Assembly: GCA_013396915.1 (NCBI GenBank)
Contig: VWZL01001368.1
Location: forward strand, 434,001-498,000
Source: Stercorarius parasiticus
Taxonomy: Eukaryota; Chordata; Aves; Charadriiformes; Stercorariidae
Length of the DNA: 64,000 nucleotides
Direction: 5' to 3'
The notes beneath the pieces are model-generated. The model had not been told where the DNA came from and did no database searches. It saw only the letters and a list, made by a program, of their open reading frames with translations. This document shows, piece by piece, positions 1 through 11,874 of the stretch (positions within the stretch are counted from its first letter, which is position 1; every line of letters begins with the position of its first letter). The position numbers were made by a program, and so were the translations under genes.

Positions 1-776
1 TGTGACAACACTGATGGAGGTACAGTATCCAGATGATGAGGCTATCCTTTGGCAGGCTTATACCAGCTGAATGGAGTCAGCCTAGAAGAAAACTTTCCAC
101 AGGACTAACTGCATCAAAGCTGTCACGTTAGCCATGCTTCTGTGCAGGCATAAGAGAGTGCACTGCTCTGAGTGATGAAGCACAAGCAGCTAAAAGCTAA
201 CAGCAAAGTCTTGCTCTGTGCCAGCCACACATCCATCACAACACACACAATGAAATCCACCTATGGCAGGTTCATTACATAGTCCCATGGAAGCGGCAGT
301 ATGCATGTGGTCACCTGCCCAACCACCATGGCACTATCATTCTCAGCTTCTGTGTTAATTAATTTCTGGTAGAAACTGAAACTAAACTTCACTAAATGTG
401 TTCAGTTCACGTATAACCTCAAACATCCCGTTGGGGGAAAACGAAGATGGGACTTTGATCTCTGAAAAGGTCATTATACTTTATAGCTTTAAACATGACA
501 TGCAACCTAGGAATGAATCTTTGAACAGGCTTTCTGTCCATGTTACCCACAGCTGTTGTCTATTATTGTTAATAAAAGTTTATTAGTAGTGTTTCACAAT
601 CATATCCTTGTAAACAAATAAAAAAGGAACACATCCAGAGCACTTGGCTTGGGTTGTTTGGTTTTTTTCATCAAAAAATAAAGATTCTCCAAACAATTCT
701 ATTAATTTTTGAGATTCTATAGTGTAGCATGTGTTTTAAAATCATACAAGTTTTTCAGTAGTAGTCAGCATACATC
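1..776. other. Unique A+T-rich noncoding DNA
   Basis: I see no gene, RNA or recognisable repeat here. The only open frame above 60 codons (398-586, +) encodes no motif I know and has no splice context. It reads as ordinary avian intergenic or intronic DNA leading up to the CR1 end that follows. Confidence 0.6.
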
Positions 777-833
777 ACAGAATCATAGAATCTTCATGGT
801 TGGAAAGGACCTTCGAGATCATCGAGTCCAATC
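777..833 (-). mobile_element. CR1 LINE, very short 3'-end copy
   Basis: Read on the - strand, this ends with the CR1-type 3' terminus. On the + strand it appears as CAGAATCATAGAATC followed by GGTTGGAAAGGACCTT and GATCATCGAGTCCAA. That is the complement of the usual CR1 tail, in which a 'ttggact...gatgatct...aaggtcc' block precedes ATTCTATGATTCT. Only about 57 bp remain, which fits the heavy 5' truncation typical of CR1 insertions. No coding sequence is left. It is too short to assign a subfamily. Confidence 0.88.
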
Positions 834-3800
834 ATACACACACAAAAGAAACCCCTACAATCTCTGACACTAGAGCATGCAATATGTATATGTAATGAAG
901 GAGACTAGAATAACTTTGAGTTTCACTATGTGCTACTGACGCAGACTCATGGACTCGCAGGGAACAAAATCTGTAATGGATAAAGAACTCTAATTTCACA
1001 AACCTGGCCCCCATCTTCCAAGTCATTCCTTAGCAACCATGCAGTAAGCAGTAAAATAAACAGATTTTCACTGATCACCCATTTACTTATTTCTATTGAT
1101 TATACCACATTTTTCAACTAAAATACTGGTAGCATATTGGGAAAGACTAAAGTCACTAATCTCCTGACAAAAAGTGCTTACTTTGCACAGAGAGAGGTAG
1201 CTTCATAGCATATACCGATGCATCTTTACCCATGGGAAAAATTCTTTTTCCACACTTCCAGACAACTCTCGTTTAATTTGATTCTATTAAATTTCTGGAG
1301 AAAACTTCCCCCAAGATCACCATGGTGCAGCATCAGTAGGTTACAGATGTTAGAGGGGTGAAAGAGGGGCATGGGAAAGAAGATTTGCAGCTGATGGCAA
1401 TTAGAATAAAAAGACAACTAACAAATTAGACACTAGAGCATCAGGCTTGTTTGATGGAGAAACAGCTGTCTAAAAAAAACCCTAAAACTTTCCTTAGGAA
1501 AATGATGCGTGATTATATAAGGAGATACGGTAAACATACTGATAAAACCACCTGGTTTAGGCACTTTACAAAGAGATGACTGGAAACACAGAACACTTCA
1601 TCTGTGACCTTCCCTAACTCACATGCAACCTAGGCATGCAACCAACCTCAGTGTGTCAAAAATTGGGAGCTCCATGAGAGCAGTCACTAGGAGAGAACAC
1701 ATAACAAAAACAAGGAACCATGCGCAAGACACTTAAAATATATGTTATGTCTGCTAGAAATCTCAAAAAAAACAAGGGGCTGGGGTGCGGAGGATGTGTT
1801 TTTTTCTCAGCTCCTTCTCTTATGATTAATCTCAGTAGCGATATCTCTACAATAGAAACATGATTAATTTGCTTCAAGCTGCTAATGTTATAGCATTGTT
1901 ACAACTTAGTCAGGTCACTGCTAAATCTCAGCTTTTGCAAAGATTCCCATATCCACTGGCTGTTCTGGGAGGCCCTCATCTGCTTGGAATAACTCTGAAT
2001 GTTATCATAGGATGGATCCCAAGAAATGTTGAGATGTATTCCCAACTGTGGCACAGACACTAATGGGTATCTGAAGCAAATAACTAACTTCTCTGACTTG
2101 ATGTGACAGGGTAGATTTTAAATTGGTCATTTTGCTTTTCATCACCAATGGGTGTGGTTTCGCATTTACAAAATAGAGATCAATAGAATCAAAATCTACT
2201 TTTAATTAATTTTTTATGCGAAGAATGTGTTCCCTCTGTCTGCAAGAACAATGATCAGGAAGAAGTTCAGTTGGTCCAGCTCACTAAACAGAGGTGTCTG
2301 CAACTTTTAAGTGCAGATGGTTCTCTTCTACTAGTACAGTATACAAATGTAAATGCACGTTGTGCTAGTTACTTGTCCTAATGCCAAGTCAAAATAATGT
2401 AAAAATACCCACTTCCATTATAAGTTCTCTCATATGCAAATTCAACTGCTTGTTCAAATATTTGTGAGAACCATGACCTTGCCAAAAAGTGGAAAGAGGC
2501 AAACTCAAAGGCTGGCCAAAGAAAATTAATACAAACTTTCAAATAAAAATGCACCATTTCCCGCCCTTCAATGTTCACAGAGTTTCATCTGTTAGTTAAC
2601 TGACACTAGTAAAGTGACTGGAAGTTTAAAAGCCTCACGTTAAGTAAGAGATGGGCACAAATCAAAGCTCTAGAAGAGAACAACCTAAAATTCTCTAATG
2701 GTTTGAATTCAAACGTACTTGGCAGCATAGGCCCATCTTTGATTTAATAGCTAAGTAACAAATATTTGTCTGGGAGAACATGAACAAACTGCTTCCCGAA
2801 CATAAAACAGAATCCTTTTGAGATTTTGGACCACACAGTCTTGTTCTTCCTTAATGGACTCCAGTAATTTAAGAAATTCCATCTTATCTCGTAAGTAAAA
2901 TAGGAAGAAGGATGCTTGCAACACACTGAAGTATGCTAAGTTTTTGTGTTTACTTTGGTTTTAGTTTTTTCTTTTTTTACAGTATAAATTTTTATTGACA
3001 TTGTATCTATAAATCTTACGCAAATGAAACCATTTGGTTGAGGAAGACAGAACACTTCCAAGATACTTTACACTTGCAAATTAATCTTAGGGGGCCTAGT
3101 CTCACATGTCTTTTCATTGCATCTGAGTTCTTCTTTAAAAATTATTCCAGCTACAGCTATAGCCTTCCCTCCTCATAAATTGTTCTTTCTACCTGCTTTA
3201 AAAATTGTGTCTTGCTAATAGTAGTAGATATTAAATTCCTTTTAAGTTAATATGCTTTGTCAAATAAATGTCACCTTATAACACCACTTTGTAGTTTCCA
3301 GTAGCTCGTTATTAACAATAGGTAGGCAAATATTGGAGGAGTCTGAGTCTAAAGGGACCTGGAATGTCTAAGGAGATACAGATTGACATCCCTTTAATCA
3401 AAATCCTGCCTTCTGTATTTTCAGATAGAAGACCAGATATCAGTATCCAACATCTTCTTCATTAATACCAGGATGTTGGACAAAAGCTGTTCTCATGAAA
3501 TCAGCATTAACACACTGATTTCAGTACAGTGGGTGAAGCGGGCTGCCTGTGTATGATGTTGAAAAATCAACTGATGATACGGTAAACAAAAGAGTAGAAA
3601 TCACACCAAAAATGTTAACATCTATCTAGATAGAAGCATTTACTTAGATGCACATTTTGCCTTGTGGTGATGTCCAATTTTGTTTTCTATACAACATTTG
3701 TATTTTCTGTTTTATATCTTAGTTAGCATTGGATTGTTGGGGTTTCTCCCCTGCTTTATTCCTGTGTTTAATATTTTAGTTTTTCCACTTCCTGCTTAGT

Positions 3801-6800
3801 TATAGGGTTCAGATGATTTACGGTTCTGTTTTTATTGTTTGTTTGTATAATTTCATTGAGGTGTAGATAGCTGTCTGGTTTTATTGGTTCATTAAATTGG
3901 TTGTTCCCATGGTAACTTTTTAGTGCATTTTTTCCTGAGGTTTGAAGGATGCTTTGAGGCTTTTCTGTGGTGGTCTGGTAATCTTCATCAGACTGCAACA
4001 TGTCTTTACATCTTTCTCCATGTTTTGACTGTTCTTAGCTCTTTGCTGTTTACATGGACCTAACGGCCTCCCATATTAAAATTTCTATACTGGCATTTAA
4101 ATGAAAGTTATGGAACACAGGATATAAAATCCATACAGGAAAAATAGATACATGATTTAAATACAGTCTGTGCATAGGTGTAAGGAAATCTATTCCTTTT
4201 CAATCTGGTCTTATTCTGTCATGAGGTTCTCCTGTCTTATGCATGGAAGTACATATAATGGTCCCAGTATGTTTTGGGCCTAATTCTGCTTTGAATGTCC
4301 CAGCCCTTTTACAATAGACAAGCAGCAGAAGGACAACTTAAAAGACAACCTGTCTGACCCAAAAGAATTTATCAAGATCTTCACAAAAAATTCATAAAAG
4401 TAATAGTGGTAGCTCTAGATCAGTTGTATAAAGCTCTACACACAGGACAAGGGACCAAATTTCCTGACCACTAGTGCATTCCATTCACAGCGATGGCCAG
4501 TGAGGTCCTGAGGCTGCTCTGCTTTCTTGTGAGAGCTGGCTACACCTGAGGACAGCCCCAGACACAGAGGTCCAAAACTGTCTCAGAGCTGCTCTTGTTC
4601 CGTCTGTTTCCTGTTCAAGTACAACTGAGTTAAAGCAGGGCATCACTCACTGTGTAACAAGGTGACCTGAGACCATATTAAACTCTCTGCCACACAGCTA
4701 TCAGAGACATGAGAACAGTGGAACTGTCCATATTTCAAAGCTGTGTTTTGGAAACCAATTTGCTAGTTTTGTTAAAAACACTGATTACCTAACAGTGCAA
4801 AAGCTGCACATACATCATATAGGAAGTATACCAGATAGAAAAAAAGGCACAGTACTGATGGATCCTGACTATGTGCAGCACATCCATATCCTGGTATGGG
4901 TCACTGCCAGACAGAGGCAATTGTTCAGCATGTTCTGCTAAACAGAAAAATGAAGCTGTGCTGAGCTATATATGAAAATTTTAACTTTATTTTTCTGACT
5001 ACTGGAATCACATGCATGTTCACATTTATTTAGAAAACGCAGATTATTTTTCTGGTTTATTTCTAACGGAATTCAACTTGCTACCTGCTGGGCTCAAGTT
5101 TTCAAGTAACTTGTCCCCAGTGTCCCCACAGTTTATTTTATTTTATAATGTTTACCCTTTAAACGGCCTTATAGACTACGCAATTCTTGATATGCAATGA
5201 TTATTTAAAAAAAAAAGAAAAAGAAAAAGCTATGAAATACTGAAATACTCTTATGATAGGCTTGCCTTCTCCACTAAATTATATAAGATTTTTCTGTAAT
5301 TGTTCAAATAGCCTCCAAAATAATACTGACTGAAAGTCTGACATTTAATTTTGTAAGGGCAACTCTGTTACCATAATTCTTCACATCCATTTCTACTGAA
5401 GAAAATGCACAAAAGGAAAAGATCTAAAAGCACAATGAAGATTTTAGTTTTAAGAATGTGCAAAAGTTGAGAGGGCTTAGGATATGTATGACAAGATGTC
5501 AGAAGTTCAAAGCTTTTTTGCACTCAGGATGATGAGAGATCATTTGAATTCCTGTGAAAGTCTGCAAACCACTTGCTAAAAGGGCAATTATAAAAGCAAT
5601 TAATAATGGGAATAATGATATGCACCATTATTTTTCCAAAGTGTCGGGAAGGAAGCAGCTTTTAGATCTGATTCAGGCCATCTGCAGACTCAGGCAGACC
5701 TCAATCAGTTAACACTGTTCATAGTTGGAAGGTAATACTTACAACCCAAGGAACTACAGGTGGTTTTAAGAGATTTAATTTAGTGAAGACTTTGAGCATT
5801 CTGCAGCAGCTTTGGAAGAAAAAGGAAAGCATGCAGAAACAATTCTGCCAGGGAGTAAACCCACCTAATCCTGGGGTTTTGGGCATGTGTCTTGTTAGAT
5901 TGAGCAGAGACTGCTTTTGATTAGTCCTATTCTTTTTGTCTGATCTTTTCTTTGGTAGAGGTGGATTATGGTAGCGCAGCTGCCTTTGTAAAACCTCATC
6001 TTGAAGCCTGTGCTAATTTTGGACCCTATTTATTTGTATCATTTTGGAAGAATACTACTGAATTTAATGGAGGATGATACCCTTGCCTTAAAAATTCTGT
6101 AGTTTGTTTTTCTCAATCATCCCATAGTAAAAGCAATTCTGTGTTACAGTCTACAGAGCAAAGCATTATAATTATGGCCAGTAAATTATATAGGCTTTTG
6201 GATGAGATAATCCTATTAGGTTTCCATAGTAAAGCACTGATTTCATTCTTACTACCATTCTGTAGGATGTTTCCACAGGAAAAAATTGAGCTAAAGCAGA
6301 ATCTCTACTATCTTCCTCTTGGCGTCCAGCTACTACAAAGCATAACAATTATAAATTGATAAATCACTTGAATCGTTATGACATCTTCCATTGACTAGGA
6401 GGGCAGTGGTACATACACACATGCTGCTGCCAACATTAAATAATGTCAACTGAATTAAGTAAATGATGATTTAGCCTCAGCTAAGCTTTTAAGGGCAAAT
6501 TTTTTTTTCTCTCAAATAGGCATGATGGTCGTACTTCCTATATTCAGATCTTGTTACACTTTAGAAGTCCAGTTTATGAGTTTGCTGATTTCACTAGGCA
6601 CTTTGCCCATGCTGCAAGAGCAGGATATTGGAGCTGAGTCCTGCTATATAGATTTAGGAGGAGGAAAAGGTATAGCAAGTTTGAAAACTCTTAAATTCCC
6701 ACTAATGTGTGGACAAGAACAAGTTTCACATGGCACAGATACACAAGTGTGCTTTATTCCAGAAATTTTCACATCCTACAAAGTTATAAATAATTTACAG

Positions 6801-9800
6801 CCTTTGTATGTATCAATCTTGTTGTGACCCTGTCATCATTATCGTCCCCCCCAAAAAAAAAACTCGAAAAAAATTGACAGTGCTCCAATACCTGACAGGC
6901 AGTCTGAGTGGCATAACTGTATTTGTTTAACTAGCAGCCTTTGACCCAAAGAGCAGTTCTCACTCCTGCCAACACAGTTGCAATAATATTTGTAGAGGTT
7001 CACTAAAATATCTGGAGTTTGGTTGTTCTTTTTCCTCTTTGAGAAGGGGAGAAAAGGCAAAATGGTGTAGGCTGGGAATGCGGAGATGGTCAGGATGAAC
7101 ACAAGTACTTGCTAGACTCAGACTAACTATGCAAAGAATTGTTTGCTTCCCAACAAAGATGGTGTCAGTTCCATTTGTCAACATGCACTGCAGCTATATG
7201 TAACCACTAAAAAACCCATACACAAATTCAAGGTCTGTCACTTTTGGCACAGGGACTAGAATAACTGTATAATCCCAGTGTAAAAAAACATGCAGTAGGT
7301 GGTCTTTTTTTGCTTATCCCCTGCCCCCTCTCCCTCCAAGTGACACTAACAGTATCTACTAAGGAGACTGCCAAGGACAACAGCATCACTCCACTTAGCC
7401 CACCTTTTTGGCAGACCAGCCTTGTTTTCATTTTGTATTTGCCACTGTCTGATTCTAACTGTGCTAAGAGCACAAGTTTAACTATATATAGGAACCCTAA
7501 TACATTCATTACAGCTGTGAAATGACATTGTAGAAAAAAAAGAAAGATGAAACACAGATGAAACAGCAATTGGAAAAAAGAAGAAAATGTCGTTCATGCT
7601 TCATCCGTGAAGAGAGCTAAATTGATCAAAGAATTTCACTTTCAGAAGGCATTTTTTAATAACATCATTATCATGCAGGTCTGCTCAAGAATTACAACTT
7701 CATAATGAAAAGAACGCAGAATGGACTTCGAAGCATCTGATTTTCCATGGTGAGAAGACAGCCTGCTTTTCACTGTGTATTCACTCACTCAGTGGCTAAA
7801 TTCTGAGCAGTCACATTACTCTTTTCTGTACTGCCTATACATTATTGGCCCTGACTCATTAACTAATGTCATTATCACTAGATGGGTCCTGTTTTGCCTT
7901 CCAGTTAGACCTGGGAAGCCCATTTGACTTTATCACGAGAAGCAAACCAGAAAGAGACTGTCACTATATGTTTGAGAATATCAGCATATCTAATTCTTTA
8001 GATACCAAAACATAAAACTTCGCTTGGGAATACAGTCACGCAGCCAAATGTCTTTTGTCTTGATGACAAAGTATGTCCTACTTTGAAGGCAAAGAAACCT
8101 CATTACCTCAAAATCATCTAAATGAGTGCCTAAAGAATACAGTTTTTCTTTGTCACACACACTCTAGATGTATTCTTCTCTCCTCTCCGAGTTACATTCA
8201 TTCATTTTTAAATGTTAAAATTGTATGCAGAATAAGTATGTTTTCCTACAAATTATGCCCTGACATCCATCTCATTTCTGGATGGGGAAACGGGGTGCTG
8301 AAATGTCTAAATAAACTGGGGAGAGAACAGTATTTCAAATCTAAAAGGTTTCTAGATAATTTAAAACATATTCTCCTCATAACGATTATATCTATATTCC
8401 TCATATTGATTTATTGATTATAACTATATTCTTTATCATTCGATATTGTTACTCCTTACTGAATGCTGAAAATTACTCTTTAGCTGAGAAAGACTAAATC
8501 CCACCAATCTTCAGCGACATTTACCAGGAAGAGCTATATTTAGCTTCACCATAAGCAGAGAATACTCACTACACTTTCATTTAAGTACAACAGATTAGTC
8601 CCTCTCTCCTCCCCAAACTGGTACCCATCTTCTTTTCCTGTTTCTGTACGTATTTCTCTCACACACACAGTTTCTTGCTCTCATAGGAAAGAAACTAAAA
8701 TGCTACCACACAGAAACAGAACAAACAAAAGACAAGTCCACAAGAGAAAGTCACTAGGACACTGGTTAAAATATTTTCCCATGAATCTAAAAAAGATAAC
8801 AGGCACTTGCTTATATGTCTCCTTTCATCCCTGAAAGCTTTAAAGTTAATTCATGGTTTCATAACTACAATAAAGTAACCATGCAGAGATTAAAATCAGG
8901 GCCTCTTTTTATTTGGATATCAACAATATGAATCCCACCCAGGTCTTTCTAAAAGCAGCCTTGGCTGACACTCCAAAATGCTTCCTCAAGTTCATCTTCA
9001 GCCAACTAAGAAGTGGTCTGGAAAGGATTCATCCTTTTAGTGTACACAGAAGATCCTCGTCTTGGACCTATAAACTGAGTCTTTAAATTCCATTGTAATT
9101 ACTTTGCAGGCATAAATAGAACAGACACTATTTGTGGCATCCGAGATTGCTTTTTAGACAAGGTGCACGCATCTTCAAACAGAGCATTCAAGAAATAAGT
9201 GGGGATGGTGACAGAGACCTGAATATGATAGTATATGAATTCTCAAAAAGCAAACAAGGAAAAAAACAACAAACCATGGCATTTTTTTTTTAACATGCAG
9301 TAATAGCAAAAAAGAATTTTCTGTATTAAGGAGCATTTGCTTAGAAGCTGTATTCCCACCTTGAAAGTTTCTGTTTTCAAGGAAGATGGGGTTGGTGCAA
9401 ATAAAAGTTTTGCTATAGCAAAGTGCTTTAAATTGTTTAACTCTTAAGACATGGTGACTTAATAACAGTCTTACAAAAATAATTGAACTCTTCACTCTGA
9501 ATTTAAGAATCAAAACCAAAACCCTATATTCCCCAAGAGACACGTTTTTGGAGAGACGGTCATGGAAGTTTAAGACTATAGCTAGGCTTAATGCTTGTTA
9601 AAGATTTTACCAAAGATTACAAGTCATTGACAGCCCCTCTGATATCTATAAATGCCTAGCTTCCATGGATGCATATGCAATGGCCACAAGTCCCTCCATT
9701 TTAAGCTGGGATAAAATAATTTCCATAGATGTTGTCTGCCAGGAGCTCCCCCTGACCCACAGATTTTGCTGACTCTTAAGCTGAACAACAAATGATACTT

Positions 9801-10258
9801 GATCATCCACGAGGCAGCCAACACTACAGTTTTCTGTTTATAAGCTTAGTATAAAATGAACATTCAACAGGTCTTTTAACATGCCCAATTCTTGCACTGA
9901 TTTTTAAAGCCTTTGACAAACATACCCTAGAAGTTTCATATACTCGGCAGTAAAACATCACTGAAAAACATGGATTATTAGAGCATGCAACCATTCTTGG
10001 TAACATCATCTAGCTCAGTATCTGATCTCCAACACTGGTCTTAAGTAAATGTTGAGGAAAGACAGACAACTGAGTAAGTATATATGATATCCCCCACTGC
10101 CTCCAATGGTAGTTTCTTAATACAAAAAGTACTATATCAACATAAGCTAGCCCTGTATTGTCATTATCCGTCATTGCAATGGTAGACCACAAACAGGAGT
10201 TTTAGAACAACTAATTTTCTAGTAGACAAAAATGTAGTCAATCTAATTGGTAGAATAT
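834..10258. other. Long unique noncoding stretch
   Basis: About 9.4 kb of A+T-rich DNA without a gene I can support. The longest open frames are 113-122 codons (7228-7569 -, 8073-8417 +, 9175-9543 -). None shows a domain, consistent codon bias or flanking splice signals. A short A-rich tract with AAAAAG units lies at 5209-5229. The one place with exon-like context is 6500-6670, where a pyrimidine tract and AG precede an open frame; this is listed among the findings. No CR1, LTR or tRNA-like sequence was recognised inside the stretch. Confidence 0.55.
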
Positions 10259-10297
10259 ATTCTGAGGAAATATATTCTAAGGAAATTCTGAGGGAAA
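10259..10297 (+). repeat. Three imperfect tandem units of ATTCTGAGGAAA
   Basis: Three near-copies of a 12-13 bp unit follow one another: ATTCTGAGGAAA at 10259-10270, ATTCTAAGGAAA at 10274-10285 and ATTCTGAGGGAAA at 10285-10297. They are spaced about 11-15 bp apart and differ by one base change or insertion. The array is too short to be a proper minisatellite and sits just upstream of an ancient CR1 relic. Confidence 0.6.
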
Positions 10298-10374
10298 AAA
10301 AAGGAAATGCAGGAAATGTCCAAAAAGAGTTTACAGGTACACAGGACAGCAATATGCACATTCCACAGAAAACA

Positions 10375-10751
10375 CCAACCACGAGGGAAGACTGAAAGAA
10401 TTGGAGCTCTATCAAGAAAAGCAAAACAGGAGGGACATGATATAATTTTTAAGCTACAAAAAAAAAAAAAAAGACTACTGCAAAGGGCAAGCTAGCAATC
10501 TGCTTCCCATATCCATAGTTACAAGAAGTGACGGGCTTAACGGCAGAAATGAATTTTTTTTTAAACATTAGCAAAAAATACCCTAGAGTAAAGGTAGTGA
10601 AGCTCTGTAATAGATTGCCTGGGGGCCTTAAAGAAAGTTTTGGAACAGGTTAGACAAACATCTGTCCAGATTAGCTCATGCTGCCTTGGGGCAGGGTGAT
10701 GAACTAGGTGATCTCTTGCGCTCCCTTTTAACCCTAAATTCTATAATTATT
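10375..10751 (+). mobile_element. Ancient, degraded CR1-like LINE 3' end
   Basis: Frame fragments near 10381-10443 read YEGRLKELELYQEK...RRDMI. This parallels the conserved CR1 ORF2 C-terminal motif ([23 protein letters not shown]). Downstream blocks follow the order of reptile-type CR1 3' regions: a 'gggcttaacggcag' block near 10530, 'gtagtgaagctctgtaatag' near 10595, 'ggaacaggttagacaaac' near 10642, 'ggtgatgaactaggtgatct' near 10696, and a decayed terminus 'aattctataatt' at about 10736-10747. A run of 15 A (10458-10472) interrupts the body and is not the 3' tail. Divergence is much higher than in the other CR1 copies here, so this is an old insertion. All frames are broken. Confidence 0.7.
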
Positions 10752-11805
10752 AGCAAAAAGCCCCCAATTCCACAGTAAGAACCAGAGAATATCTTGCATT
10801 CACTAGCAAACCAAAGGCAGTGATTAAAAAAAGCAGTGGTCTACCACTGGATGAAGATGGCAATTTTTTAATAATGCTGCAAAGGAAAGCAAAAGTTTCA
10901 ACACGTATTTGTGTTCTTCTATCTGAAAGAAGAAAGATCTGCTTTTATTTTGCTTTCACGTTTCTTGTGTGTGCAAGTAAACTCATAAGTTCCTCAGGGA
11001 GAAAGAGCCATCCTCCAAACCTCATTTTCTTGAGAACGGAGACTAAAGACTAATTAAAGATAAAGAAGCATTTCCATGAAGTGTGGAAGACCTATAAGGA
11101 GGGTGGCATGCTACATCTGATGAGACTCAGTTCTTTAAGGGCAGATCTTCACTGTGTAAAGTAGCATTGTGCAGAGACTATGCAATGAACCACATGAGAT
11201 CTATAACCAGAAGCTGTACAATTGCATTGTCGTGGGCTGAGAGGCATATATTTTCACTGCAGAAACTGCATCACACTAGCCAACCAGGAGGGAGTAGCAA
11301 GATGGTGTTTGCGAGTGGTATCACACTTCATCTGGTGTGTATACCAGCCTAAATCAGTGCTGGTTCAGGATTCCCTCTACTCTCAACTCTACTGAAGTAA
11401 GAAAAAACTAATGGAAAGAGGCTTACATCAGATTTGGTATTCCCAGGTAAATATTTGAATACGTATAACAAGGTTGAAAATTTCAGATCATCATTAAGTA
11501 GTACTGGAGTTAGGGAATGACTTGACAAAGTCCTGTGCAAAACCTAGATTTAAATTCCCACTAAAATTATTTTTTTCTATAAAATGGAATAGTTCCACTC
11601 AAGGAAAGCCAAGGGTATAACAGTATGGGGACTCACCTGTTACCTCACAGCGGTGAGATCTGAACTTCCCATATTATAGACACTTACCTCTCATGTTGCA
11701 CCAGCTACCTTTCTATTCAACTAGCTATTTCTCTCAGATCTCTCGGAGGGCGTCTTGAGATGCCCTCAAAAAGATGAGGAACATTATCCAGCTCAGCATC
11801 CTTTG
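10752..11805. other. Unique noncoding DNA between two CR1 copies
   Basis: About 1 kb with no recognised gene or repeat. Open frames of 61-77 codons (10820-11053, 11167-11352, 11349-11540) have no recognisable product. Confidence 0.55.
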
Positions 11806-11874
11806 AAATCATAGAATCATAGAATGGTTTGGGTTGGAAGGGACCTTAAAGATCATCTAGTTCCAACCCCCAAC
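11806..11874 (-). mobile_element. CR1 LINE, short 3'-end copy
   Basis: The + strand carries two tandem copies of ATCATAGA, then GGTTTGGGTTGGAAGGGACC, then TTAAAGATCATCTAGTTCCA. This is a close match to the complement of the canonical bird CR1 3' end. Only about 69 bp are present, so the copy is severely 5'-truncated with an intact 3' terminus on the - strand. It shows less decay than the copy at 777-833. Confidence 0.93.

Noticed and set aside
4270..4315. 'gggcctaattctgct' as a relic of a common amniote repeat
   Set aside because: The match is too short, and the following sequence diverges at once.
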